Source: Anticarsia gemmatalis (lineage: Eukaryota > Arthropoda > Insecta > Lepidoptera > Erebidae). Taken from it: DNA of 64,000 nt. Positions 33,915 through 45,924 of the stretch are shown piece after piece. Each line of letters begins with the position of its first letter. Position 1 is the stretch's first letter. The stretch spans positions 434,001 to 498,000 of the forward strand of contig NC_134766.1 in NCBI RefSeq assembly GCF_050436995.1, in the 5' to 3' direction. The position numbers and the translations under genes were made by a program. The notes beneath the pieces were generated by a model, which was not told the DNA's origin, did no database searches, and saw nothing but the letters and a program-made list of their open reading frames with translations.

Positions 33915-36900
33915 CTAGCTAATTTCAGTCCCATCGCCCTTAAAAGATATAGCAAATTCACCTTTACTGACTTTCGGATGGAAAAACCGGTAATACACCA
34001 CCATTATGGTCAATCCTACTACATAAGGAACTATAGTACAAGCCAGTAACGGGTAAAAATAGACTTCGTTCACTCCATATATGTACCAAATGACTGCACA
34101 AGCGATATTTTGTAGGAAACATATTGTGTAGTATACAGTATACCTGTATCTGGTTCTTCCTTCAATCGGTAGTATGTAAGTGAATAGGTAAACTGCTCCT
34201 AGGGCCACGGAGAAGGCAAGATCAGCTATTTTGTTGTGAGCACAGAATGCTGTTCGGTCGAAGAGCTGGATCAGTACTGCTGCTACGAGTATGTGGATAG
34301 CACAGGCTAGGATTGTCCAGTGAGGGAATAGAAATGCGATCATTGATATTGAGATTATGCGGCTCACTGGAAACGAAAAAAATACATTCATTACACAAAA
34401 TTATGAAGTAAGTTCTCATCGAAGCAAGTATAATTATTGACCGCCTCCGTGGCGCGGTGGTTAAGGTAGTGGTCACGCCACTACTAGTGAGTCGGGAGGT
34501 CGTGATTTCTATTCCACGCGGAAAAAATATTTGTGTGATCCATTGAAAATTGTTTCGAGTCTGGTTATACTTTATGTCTGTTGTTGTTTATATGTAAAAG
34601 TCCCCTCGACGCAAGAGCAATACAAAGAGAGGAAGTAAAGTAGTATCATAAAAACAATTGGTGTGTCTGTGACTCTCTTACGGCTTAACTGCTGAACTGA
34701 TTTCAATGGAATTTGATTCGAAGATAGGTGAAACTCATGTACATGATGGAACCGAACTCTCCCATGAACTTCAGTATGTGGATATAATAATCAATTTACT
34801 CCTACACTAAAATACTCACGTGTGACTAAAAAATGCCATGTAGTCTGCAGCACAGTGCCAGTCCAGCTCATATTGGACTTGTTCTGTTGTGCGAAGCGTA
34901 TGGAGCGCTGGTACGCCGCCAGACACCAGCCCATGCCGATGATTGATGACGCGATTGACAGCACTTGATGGACTGTGGAGTAAAGGAAGGGTTAAAGGTG
35001 GTTCCAATGAGCCTACTAATTATTCAGTTAGTAACAAGACGCCGGCTACGTCGTTCATTGCGAAGTATTTTAGGCGGTCAGTATACTGCTTGCTATCTTT
35101 GGGCAAGGATGTTGAATTCAATTCTCACAAAGAACAAATGTTTCTGCAATTCACTAATAGTAGTTTCGGAATTTTAAATACGCATCTGATTATGTCTTCT
35201 TGAGACAAGATAAGTTTTTCGTGTAGAAATTGTTTTTAAACCACTTGTTTTTACCCTTCTCTTTCCTATTTCTGGACATAGATTTCTCCCCCAAAAAGGG
35301 AGGGGTTTAGCCTTGAGTACAAAACTCTTGTAGCAACCAGAATAAAACAAAGCTTGTGTTTGATTCATCATTGTACAACTTACTAGCAAAGTCCTGGTTA
35401 GCCCTCAACAGCAGACTGGTCTGGAGCACCTGCTGCGGCGCGGCCTCGAGGAAGCACTCGAAAATCCTGAGCAGCGCCGCGTCGGCGTCCTCCTTCAGCA
35501 TCAGCTTGTAGTACAGGCGCTGGGACGCCTCGTCCTTGTTGCGGGCTGCGCGCCGTGACTTTATTGCGTAGCTGAAGATATATGCATAATTCATCTAATC
35601 TAAGCTATACAAAGTTAAATGTATATGCAGTAGGATTATGTTTTTAAAAATTCTTGTTTTAAACTCATATACGTTCCTAAAGGATGAATTAATTTTATAA
35701 GTGTCCTATGTGAGCTTTTAGCTTTATCACACTCTCTAGTAAGTATTTCATAGATCAGGGATTTCTTAAAATAAAAAATTCATGTCAATTTCGGTCACAT
35801 TAAGACGTCTAGAAAAGAATTGATCCTAAGAACTTTTGACCTGCATTTATACCACTACCTTTTATATTAGCTTGTATAATATTTAACTGAGACTTACATA
35901 AGAGAATCAGCAAATCTCAGTATAGGAGCCATCTGCAACACCAGTATGAAGACACGGAGCCATTTGCGTTTTGTAAACTCATTAGATAAGGAATCCTGCT
36001 GCTTATCTTGAGAGTACCTGTAAAAATAGACCAGCAATATAAGGTAGGAGACAAACCACACCTTTTCCCACAGGGGTAGGCAGAAACCAGAGAGTGCCAC
36101 TTGCTACAATCCCTACAAACTTACTTAATGCACATGCATACATTTTGTCATAGAGGATCACAGTTACCAGTATGTTTATTGTTACTTTATTATATGCAGG
36201 TAAACAACAACTGGCTGATATTGAATACCGAATAAGGAAAACAACAGTAATTATATAATTTTTCGACAAACAGTGGAATTTACATATGCACAATGCATAC
36301 ATCATCGCCGTATTTCGAAAGGTACATTAAATTGTGGGTCCCGGCTGTCATTTTCGAAGATCTTTGACAGTCGTTAACAGTAGTAAGAAGCTTGAAAGTC
36401 TGACAACCAGTCTCACCGAAGGGTGTCGTGTTATAACCCAGGTAACTGGGTTGTGGACATCAGATAGGCAGTCGCTCCATGTAAAACATTGGTATCCAGC
36501 TGCATCCGGTGAGACTGGAAGCTGACTCCAACATAGTTAATAATAAATAAATGTCAATAATTTTCATATTATCAATTTACTTTATATTAGGTATTTGCCT
36601 AGGTATTTTTTTGATAAAACTCTTAGTCACAAATAAAGTAGGTCATGTTTTTGTTAAGCGTAGGCTTTAACTAACTTCCGCTGTAATGAGAATGGTGATA
36701 TGATAATAACATAGTATGAGTTATGTTGAAATAATATCTGTATGTATTCAGTGTTTAAACAGTACAAAAGACTTATTTAGAATATATTAGTTGGTTGTAT
36801 AATTTATTGGAAGAGAAAAAGAGATAAGTTTAATGATGCAATAGAATTAGCCAATTTTTACAATATTATGCAATGATATCTTATAAAGATCTGCATTGTT

Positions 36901-37726
36901 TCTCTTTCATTAATTAACTAGTACTTCACTATGAAAATATCAAAACTGAAGAGGCAGTGTTTCCTGGATTTTGGTTTAAAGAATTTTTACAAATAAAAGT
37001 TGGGGGTCCCCAACTCGCACTTGGCCAGTGTGGTGGCCTCAAGGCCTCCCTCCTTTGAGAGGACACCCTTAGCTAGCAGCGGGTCAGTAACAGGTTCCAA
37101 AAAGAGAACTTCCAATATTTATTTACTTATTGTTTCATACCTATATTTTGAAATACACATTCTTGACAGAAACACAACATGTTTTAACTCCAAACTGTAT
37201 AATAAAATTAGTCATCACAAAGAATATTTAACACACTTTCCTAGTTATAAATATGATAATGAGAGTTATAACTGGTTATTTATGAACGACGATGAATCAC
37301 AGGCAAAAATAAAACAAATTGCTGATTTCATCTGTGAAATATAATTTTATATTATAATTTCCTCAACTTTGAATGTGAATTGTATTTTCAACTCTTCAAC
37401 TCTCAATAGACTCTAACATTGTATAAAAGAGAATAGACAAGTAAATTAAAAAAAAAACTTTTTCAAACTTACATTCTTATCGAGACAGCAGTGTTGACAA
37501 AAGCAGGCACAAGTATGAACGCCAAAGTCCAGCCGAATTCCGTCATCATCATAGCCAAGGAATACCTCACAGCTATGTTTATATCCACCCCTAAGTCCAC
37601 AAAATGTCCCACAATAGCAACAGCACACATGAAAATATCGAGATTACTTATAGTCAATTTATCCGGCATTCGATCTGGTTCGTCGTACGAACGCCCATCG
37701 AGCAGATCACGTACTGTTTTAGGCAT
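33915..37726 (-). CDS. XK-related multipass membrane protein
   Basis: Five exons: 37726-37473, 36017-35898, 35571-35384, 34972-34820 and 34366-33915, giving 388 residues; all introns GT-AG with matching phases. Several hydrophobic segments are visible: two in exon 1 and several in exons 4-5. XK/XKR-family phrases include LFECFLEAAPQQ-type 'IFECFLEAAPQQVLQ', 'SWTGTVLQTTWHF' and 'SRIISI'. Family members include XK and the caspase-activated scramblases XKR4, XKR8 and XKR9, which expose phosphatidylserine at the plasma membrane. I see no caspase site at the C-terminus, so scramblase activity is not implied. It is most like the XKR4/6/7 branch by eye. A SINE lies antisense in intron 4. Confidence 0.9.
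34441..34655 (+). mobile_element. tRNA-derived SINE
   Basis: The head 'ccgcctccgtggcgcggtggttaagg' contains the A box. The body has 'gagtcgggaggtcgtgattt', 'tgtgatccattgaaaattg' and 'cccctcgacgcaagagcaa', matching the SINE at 10053. Inserted in intron 4 of the XK-related gene, opposite strand. Confidence 0.85.
36318..36545 (+). mobile_element. Interspersed repeat, second copy of the 28795 family
   Basis: Very similar to 28795-29015: 'tgtgggtcccggctgtcattttcgaagatctttgacag', 'gtcgtgttataacccaggtaactggg' and 'agtcgctccatgtaaaacattgg'. It is better preserved than the first copy. Lies in intron 1 of the XK-related gene on the opposite strand. Confidence 0.7.
36995..37095 (+). repeat. Probable retroelement scrap
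   Basis: A GC-richer block ('gggggtccccaactcgcacttgg', 'tcaaggcctccctcctttga') stands out from the AT-rich intron of the XK-related gene. It resembles repeat ends seen in Lepidoptera, but no second copy exists in this window. The open frame from 37000 runs through it into AT-rich sequence and is probably not a gene. Confidence 0.35.
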
Positions 37727-38669
37727 TTTTGTTAATTGAATACTTATTTCAGTAATAAATACAAAACATTATTATTTGTTTTCAAACAATGGAAGACGCG
37801 CGTTTTTTCTATGCTAGCTGGCGTTGATCTGACGTTTGTTGACGTTGAAAATTTGACATTTGTGTTGATTGACAGTCGACAGATCGGATATTTCCGAGTC
37901 TAGAAATGGGTAAAAATATAGGCTATCTATATTTTTCTGTTATAGATTTGTTTCTAAGAAATTATTAATTAGTTAAGGTACATAGCAAAGTTAAATAATA
38001 CCTACGCTCTGGAAGCATAATTGAATACGAAAACATAAAACTACCTATTACAGCAAAAGCAAGGAATATCGAGAAATAAAACATAATTTACTTCAATTCT
38101 TGTGATTCAATGTGAAATCGTAATATTTTGTTTTGTTTAAGCATAAACGCGTATATTTAAATGCCCACTAATATTATTCATGTTAATTTTACGGTCTGCT
38201 GCAGTTATTCAATCAGGACGTAACATCAATAAATGAAACTCAAACGAATAAAAACATGGAATACTCTTTATTGATACGCTCGTAAAATATAACAGTCTTA
38301 TATAAATCTACTTGGCTACGAAAGTTAATTAATTTTACGTACCTACTATAAAACTACACCCGTACAAATATACATAACTATAACACGTGTAGGTTTTCGT
38401 TACATCGTATTGCTTTCTTGCAATTATATTAGGAAGTTCAGTTTATTGCCGTAACTTAAAATATAGCTTATAAAAGCAAGATAAATACAAAAAAAAAAAC
38501 ATTATACTATTTCAGATAAAACTATGTACAAGTAATAAATATAAGTTCCATACGCAGGCAAACTACAGTTCCATACTATACAGTTGAAATACAACATACA
38601 CGTACTTAGCCAATGGGTACCTAATCTTGGCTACGCCTACAAACCGTATTGCTCAACAAATCTTAAGTT

Positions 38670-41009
38670 CTAATATAAAGTTTTAACCACATCATGTGAC
38701 GATAGGTTTGCAGCCATTAATGTTAAAAAGAGTGGTTCTTCTAATATTGCTGCTGGCTCCTTGTTTCTAAAATAAAGAAGAAATATAAATTAAAAAATAT
38801 CCATAATGGGAAAATTGCAAATCAAAGACGGCCACTCAAATCTGCAAAGTTCTTGGCCTGCTGCAAACCAGCTAAATTAATTTAAAAAAATAGTCATTCT
38901 TTATGATTAATTACTTACTTCTCCTTTAGCAGTCTGACGAGGGGGCTCCATTTCTCCGGGAAAATAGTCTGATTATCCCTCCACTTGTCTTTCAAAAGGT
39001 CCGCAATAGATGCGTTGACAACTCGCAAGTACCCGCACTTTTCAGTGTACGCGTCAAGCATGAGTTGCTCAAAGAACTTCGGAATAAAGTTGTTGATACA
39101 TTTCTGAACATCGTAAAGTGAACTGTTCATGTCTTGCGCGTGTTGTCGCGTTTTGATTTCGACTATTGTTACTAGGTTGTCTTGCATCGTTTCATTGAAA
39201 CTGTTAAAAACAAAATGGAAATATAGGAACAAAAAATTTAACGGTTTCTACCTTTTTTGTAGAATCTTTAATGGCTGGCAATACTACGGTATCTCCCCTG
39301 TGTACGTCGTTAAGGTTCAGCTACCCTCAAACAAATTTAAAGGTGCAATGCATGAAAGCTATCAAATTCTGCATTGATTAATTAGGTTTTTTATGTTTTG
39401 GATCTTAAAGCAGTATCCTATATATTTAAGCTTTCTCCGAAGTATTTTTCCTCTTTCAGATTAAAGCTATCATTGAAGGTCTATCAAGTCTATTCCACTC
39501 TAAGACCCTAAACCGTCTAATGTAGGTATATTGGTATTTTAATAATACTACTAACAGAACAGCCTGGTGTAGCAGACAGTGAGCAGCAGCCACTTCATCC
39601 GGCAGCTCCTTATGGCATTTGTTCACGGAGTCAAAGTTCCTAATGTCCTGGAAATTCTTGATCACGTCGTGGAACTGCGTGCGGATCTGTTCCAATTTCT
39701 CCACCGGTTCCACCAGGCAGTGCTCTATGAAGTCTACCATCTAATATACAAAATATATATTTTAGAGTAGGTACCTACAATAAACTTTCAAATATCATCG
39801 AAGTACCTAAGAAGGTATTGTTAAGAAGGTTTGGCTAAGTCTTGAATAACTTTGATATCGATAGGTAGTTAGTAATTACGTAAATCAGACTCTTGGCAAA
39901 TGAGAGTCATGAAATAAGGTAATCATTTAAAGCATTGGCAGTTACAATTGAGTTGACTGTAAATTTACGAACCCATGCGACTGCCACATCTCACACGGGG
40001 TGCTTTAACTTTACATTACATAAAAATGGGTCTATAACTACCGGTTACCATACAATCATTTATTGAAGAACTCACCTCCTCCATACTAATAACATAATTA
40101 GTAAAATCATGTAAATATTTTACTTTGTAGAACTTAACGACGGCACTTCTTAATTCTTTAGCCATTTCGTTGTTCATAATGTACACGAGGTCTAAGAACG
40201 TGTCTATGGTCTTCAAAGACTTGGTTTTAAGTGTGACGTAGCTGGCTCTACCCTGGTTAAATAGGTTCTTTGCTATGTTGTACGCTTCGTTCACTAGGTA
40301 GTATTTCTGGTCTATATCTTTGAAGCTATTGTTTGTACACTAGAAAACAAAATAGAGTTAAGCTACTAGTTTTCACTGGATCATTTTTACTTTTGGTTTC
40401 TACAGTCTTACTTACGGATATGTCTGATTTCCAAGGTCTAATATTACTCTAGTACCTAGATCTAAAGATAGCATATTCATGAAAATTAAAAACCTAGATC
40501 CTTTCTTACGGCCTTGCTGCTAGTTTCCGCATGCGTGATTTTATCCAGGACGCACCGTTTTAAAACCTATGCGATTGAAGCGACCACTCCTAGCTTCTGC
40601 ATAGTACCTACTTGCTGTAGGATAAGTCACGTGTCACGCAAGGTGGCATTTGCCAATGTGAACGTTCTGACTAAACCGGGTTCAAGAACAGGGACCGAGA
40701 TGGATGATGGACCAGAGTGTTATATCCCATCAAATCCTGAATTTCCTACAATCGATACTAATATTATTAATCTGAAGAGTTTGTTTGTTTGAACGCGGTA
40801 ATCTCAGGAACTACTGGTCCGATGTGAAAAATTATTTCAGTGTTATATAACATCACGCTACGACCAATAGGAGCAGAGTACCAGTCTTATGTGACGCAAG
40901 CGAAGTTGCGCGGGTCAGCTAGTTATAATAATATCTAGTTACTTACCTCGTATACTGATAATACTGCAACTATTATTGACACTTCAAGTATTCTTGGACG
41001 AAACACCAT
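38670..41009 (-). CDS. Secreted helical protein with six cysteines, unknown family
   Basis: Five exons: 41009-40947, 40339-40076, 39740-39556, 39200-38919 and 38766-38670, giving 296 residues with all phases compatible. Donors are GTAAGT, GTGAGT, GTTAGT and GTAAGT. Residues 1-21 form a short signal peptide (basic start, then ILEVSIIVAVLSV). The mature part is predominantly helical by composition and rich in Lys, Glu, Leu and Asn. It has Cys at 22, 117, 151, 164, 205 and 226, enough for three disulphides, and several N-glycosylation sequons (N24, N173 and others). No enzyme motif is visible. If exon 4 is not spliced, a stop follows within one codon, giving a form ending at about 38915. I do not recognise the family; a hemolymph, gut or reproductive secreted protein would fit. 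Confidence 0.72.
40752..40923 (+). mobile_element. Non-LTR retroelement tail, 'GAAGTTGCGCGGGTCAGCTAG' family
   Basis: Plus-strand copy of the 6381 and 52449 family, with an internal deletion: 'actaatattattaatctgaagagtttgtttgtttgaacgcgg...ctcaggaactactgg...gtgacgcaagcgaagttg'. Lies in intron 1 of the 296-residue secreted protein gene. Confidence 0.7.
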
Positions 41010-42802
41010 ATTTAAAATAGGTCAATTAAAAAAAATTGCTGTTAGATGAATGAACAATTTCTTAAAAAGAATTTGTTTGCTGTTACAGTCTAAAAAAATC
41101 TGTAAAAATCTATGTTCTTTATTATTGAGGTCTGAAACGCGTCTTTTATCCAACAAGTACAAATAAATATTGATCAATAATAGAAATGTAAGCAATAAAA
41201 TCTAACTTAAGAATGATTATAGATGATATTTGTAATTATTATTTCCAATTTCGTTGCGCAAGTGATTACATGAATCATTTTATATTTGATGACTGTGACT
41301 TGTACGAATCGCGCAGAATGTAATCTACTTATACAACTGTTGTTAACAGCACAAATCAGATTAATAAAAAAAAACTAATTCAAACGTAGAGAAACTTTCT
41401 TACTGATTAAATATTATCAATTTACCGTAATTCTATGTAAGCACATATAATATTATAATGCAAAGGGTCTTAACGCGATGGAAAATTCAAGGTTAGGATA
41501 TCTTATTTGTTTACCCGAGGTTTCGATCGAATTACATCGACCGTGGTCACGGGCTTAAAAACGTTATGTTAACACAATCGTCAACTTTTTTTATCGGTTT
41601 TTTATTTTATTTAACTAAGACTACTGTTAGCAATATCGGATTCTTCCTCCATAAAAAATATGGCACTTTAAAACACATAGCATCCACATAGAATCAGAGC
41701 TATTTAATTGCCATATTTGTCTAGCTAATTGTTTGTATAAAATAAAACAACAATCTACACATTTAAATATAAAATTTATTTGCAATAAATTCGCTTAATA
41801 TTACGATATAATATTGTTTTATAATAACACATACATACTGAGTTTCAAACACATTGTAGGTATACGAAGCTCCACAGCTATGGACTAAATAATTTTGATC
41901 ATTTGAGCTATCACAATAAAAATAACTTTACACGTACTTGTATTACTTCGTAAATAATGCAGAATTACATTTTCTATATTGCAGTATCAGAACTTCGAAT
42001 AAGTATAAGATAACCTATTCGCTAGATAAAGAGACAGTTAATATATGAAAACAACTGTGACATTTCTTCTTAAAAGATAGCACAGTATAAACTCTATATT
42101 GCTATCCTTTTCCCGTAGAAATTAATTTAGTTTATTATTACAGAGATCTCAAGATATCATAGACCTTAAAAAACATTTTAAATCGAGCCGGCTACATAAT
42201 TTAAATCAAGTAGGTCATAAAATGCATTTCCAATACATACTAACCTCGATATGCAGCAAATTATGAAACTGTTACACGTACAACAATTTATATAGAGTTA
42301 CAATAAGTTATATATATAATTACAGTTATTATTATTGATGTAAATACACCAGCTAGGTGATACACAACGAGCTTGAGCTGACGGTCGCATCTGAAATTAA
42401 ATATTGATATTGTAGTTTTGTAATTCTTAATGCGGGAGTTGTCCTTTTAAAGAGAAAGAAGAGAAAGAAAGTAGTGAAAGACTCTGGCATAACAATAGGA
42501 CACCTTGGTTACTAAAAAAAACCACAAGTTTATGACGCTTGAGCCAAAATAACAAGCAAACTTTGATAAAATGTACGATCATCTTATTCTTTGTTTAGTG
42601 CTGTGTGATATTAGATAGTATCATGTAAGATGCAACGTAATATACATACATTCACACTTGTTGTTGTCACAAAAAAGTTGTAATGTACCTAATGACGAAA
42701 TAAAAAAAATACGCCGCGGAGCCGCGCCCGTAAAACTAGTTGTAATATAATAATAAACTTTAAAATAGCAATATGGTGGTATTCTTACCAATAACGTGTA
42801 AA
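41010..42802. other. Gene-free spacer
   Basis: AT-rich DNA between the secreted orphan and VPS28. It should hold the promoter of the former and the 3' UTR of the latter. A short SINE-tail scrap ('taatgcgggagttgtccttttaaag') sits at about 42428-42480 and a retro-tail-like phrase ('cgccgcggagccgcgcccgtaaaactagt') at about 42711-42739. Nothing coding. Confidence 0.4.
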
Positions 42803-45241
42803 TTAATCCTTGTGCAGGAATTTGTTGAACGCGCCGTACGAAGTCTCGAGATCAAACAGCAACTGTCGCACCTGAGTCTCTGACAGCTCGTCCGAGGCTG
42901 ACATCTCTGACAGTCTGTCCACCCATTCTTGAACCTGGGGAGAAAAGGTGAAACACAGCCATTAGAAAAATAATATTATCCAACTGCTATTAATATTTGT
43001 TAATAAAATTATCATCAAAAGTATCAAAATACTTTTATTGTACAAAAACTTTGATGTTGACAGTTTTCTCAAATCTTTCTGTCAAAAATGTTGATTTCAG
43101 TAAAGTTACAAAGGATGCAAAATTGGATGGATCTTTTATTTGTAAATTTATGCTCTGAGCATAGTCTTAAAGTAAGTATAAATGTAGCATACTTGTGCAT
43201 CACTACACTTACTCAGTCACAGCATAACATTTAAAATAGTATTCATATTAATAAGGTATTTGTTTCCAAAATGTATTGTACCTTAATTTTTCCCTCAAAG
43301 TCCTCAGGCAGCATGGTGAGACGGTCCATGGTGTCGCGGAGGTCACGCAGCTCCGGCTGGATCATGTCCATGGCTTTGAACTCAAGCCGCAGCTTGTCCA
43401 TCAACGTGATGAACACCTGGAACATTCACAACCAAAAATATAGCTGAATATTTACTAGAAAAATTAAGATATTTTTTTATTTGAAGTTAACCAAAAATCC
43501 CTATTAACAAGTGCAGTAATTCAATTTTGGAAGATATTAACAACTTTGAATATTCTTCTAGGCAAGTCCTTGCATAGAAGAATATCCTAAAGCCTATATA
43601 TAGCCTAGAAGAATAGTTCATAATCTTAACTTGAAAATGAAAACACCCTAATAGAATTTTGAAAAAGCAACCAAATGTTTAGCAAAGTTTCATCAAAATT
43701 AGTTTAGCTGTTAAGGGTGAGTATACTGCTTATACTTACGGATACAATTTCAGCAATATACTTGTTAGTGTTGCCTTTATCATCCTTGATTAGATTTGGT
43801 TTGTTTTCTCTTATCCTCTCCAAAGCAGCGGGGCAGTCCAGCTGAAAAGTTAAACATTATAATAATTAATTAATACTGGAAATGTCCAGTTGTAAGAAAT
43901 TTACACTTGGTTTTACATAGAATTTTCCAAATTTTATATTTTAAGTGCAAAACTTACAAGATAAACATAATAAATATATTCTCATGAAGGGTTGATATCA
44001 AGCAGGTAACAGGTGAAAACCATGAGATAAATCTTTTCAGTTTATGTATTGTAGGTTTGGCGAAATTTGTATTTAAGATCAAAAACATATTGTGCCAAAT
44101 CTACTTAAATTTAGATAAGGACAAGATGAAGAAGGACTGCCAAATAAACATTTAGACTGGGTTATGAACTAATCAAACTCTCCTTATGTAGGACTACTGA
44201 AACACAAGATTGCCCAATTTTTGCCACTGCTGAGTGATGTCTCTTTTTCCAATTTTATCAATAGCATCACCAGCTGAATAAGAAAAACTAGTTTAAACTT
44301 CTTAAGTTCTTTTCAGTACATTGTCAACTCACCCGATATTTGGCAACAAAAGCTTCAATATTAGGAAACTCATCGCCCTGCACCTGTTTGAACGCCACTT
44401 TGTACTGTACAAGCAGTCGGCTGCAAGCTGCAGTGTACTCCTGAGCTCGGACACAGTCCCTCATGTATGCTTTCTCAAGATGTTGGAGAGTACTGACTAC
44501 AGCATACAGTTCGGCCATGTTATCATGCCTGGAAATGACAAAATATAAAAATTTGATGAGATGAAAAATGGAAATCAACTATAATTGTAATTTAAACCTT
44601 CATATCCATATTTAATTTCATTATTTTACATTTATATGCTAACTATTAGCAGTTAAACTATATTATTATTTCTCCCTTAGTATGCCTTTTAGCTATAATA
44701 GCAGAGTCATTTACTTGTGCTAACTAAGAGACTACATTTAATTAAATGACTCTAACACAGAGGTCATTTAAAAGTGAAGAGCAAGAAAGAAGGGGCACAA
44801 AGAAGTGGAGAGCATCAGCGACATAGTATTCTTCCAAAAGTAAAAAAGTACAATACAAATAATAACAAAGAACATTAGTATTGGAAACACATTTAATTAT
44901 TAATGTGTGTATTGAGATAAAGAAACAAGTGAGCTATTAATGTATACAACTATTATCACTATATCAATGTTTATTCTGAGACTAGACTTTATTGCTAGCA
45001 AATATTGATTGAACATGACGAAACCTAGGACAATATCACGAGAAATAAAATTATACGAATCACCAATAAAGTATAACATACTCACTTTTCACGTTCGCGT
45101 GCATTTCTGTAAAGCTTTATCTCTTCGTATAAGTCGTTTCTTGAGTCTGTAAACAAGTAATAGGCGAAAAATAACGTCAGGAAAATGAAAACAAAGAGAT
45201 GGATTGCTACAATTTTTGCAATAATGATAATTACCTGTCAT
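42803..45241 (-). CDS. Vps28: VPS28, ESCRT-I subunit
   Basis: Six exons: 45241-45235 (seven bases only), 45146-45086, 44528-44333, 43841-43740, 43416-43282 and 42934-42803, giving 210 residues (human 221). The N-terminal helical half carries NMAELYAVVSTLQHLEKAY and YKVAFKQVQGDEF. The C-terminal four-helix domain starts near residue 120 (DKGNTNKYIAEIV, then LMDKLRLEFKAMD) and ends in LLFDLETSYGAFNKFLH. VPS28 joins TSG101 and VPS37 in ESCRT-I and its C-terminal domain contacts ESCRT-II, sorting ubiquitinated cargo into multivesicular bodies. The seven-base first coding exon encodes M-T plus the first base of Asp. The next gene to the right appears divergent and shares the intergenic promoter region. 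Confidence 0.95.
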
Positions 45242-45559
45242 CTTTCCTATAGACACTTAAAGCGATAAATAGAACTAAACTCAGGTACTAATTGTATCAC
45301 AGTGGCACGTAGAATATGTATCGTAATTTCTTAAAATTCGTTTTTAATTAATCACGAAATGATGACAAATTCCACAACCTTATCAATTTTGACATTTAAG
45401 TTCTATTGAATGAACTGTTGAACTATTGATTGAATGAAATTAAACTAATGACATAAGGTTTGTTCGGATACATTTACAAATGGGTACAAAATGTCAAAAT
45501 AAGCCGTTACCTACCTACGGTTGCTACTTGGTAGAAAACCAGTTTCTGAAGCTTACTCA

Positions 45560-45924
45560 CACATAAAAAAAGTAACTGACAAAATGACGTAATCCTCCAA
45601 TATGGCGGATGACGCGCGCGCTCCCTGCCGCCCGCGCTCGTAGTTTCTTCACCAACTGCCACTCGTCTCGAATGATTTCACCTTGCGATGAATGAAAATT
45701 GTTGTAGACAGTCCTAGTACGAATTATTCACATAATAAACTGTTCGCCGGACACAAAAGGTGTATTGTGATACAGTGCGTCTAAAGGTGGATTCGTGGTT
45801 GTGTTATTACCAGTTCTTCCTTTTGTGAGACCGTTGTGTTTACGTGCTGAAAAATCATCTTGGAAAATCTACAGGTCTCCGGAGTCGCCGGTGCACTGTT
45901 TAATGGGATCTTGTTGATCAACAG
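45560..45924 (+). promoter_or_regulatory. CpG-rich promoter and probable 5' UTR exon of a rightward gene
   Basis: A compact CpG-rich block (about 45598-45645) contains a CRE-like TGACGTAA (45584-45591) and a YY1/Pho-type CAATATGGCGG (45598-45608). About 250 bp of mixed-sequence, non-AT-rich DNA follows and stops at a good donor, caacag followed by gtaatttt at 45925. The ATG within CAATATGGCGG opens only a 14-codon frame. I read this as the start of a gene whose coding exons lie beyond the window. It faces VPS28 head to head. Confidence 0.45.

Noticed and set aside
37000..37344. 114-codon plus-strand frame
   Set aside because: The first part is a GC-richer repeat scrap and the remainder AT-rich; it lies inside an intron of the XK-related gene on the opposite strand.
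45603..45646. Short frame starting in CAATATGGCGG as a protein start
   Set aside because: Only 14 codons before a stop; more likely a YY1-type promoter motif in a 5' UTR.
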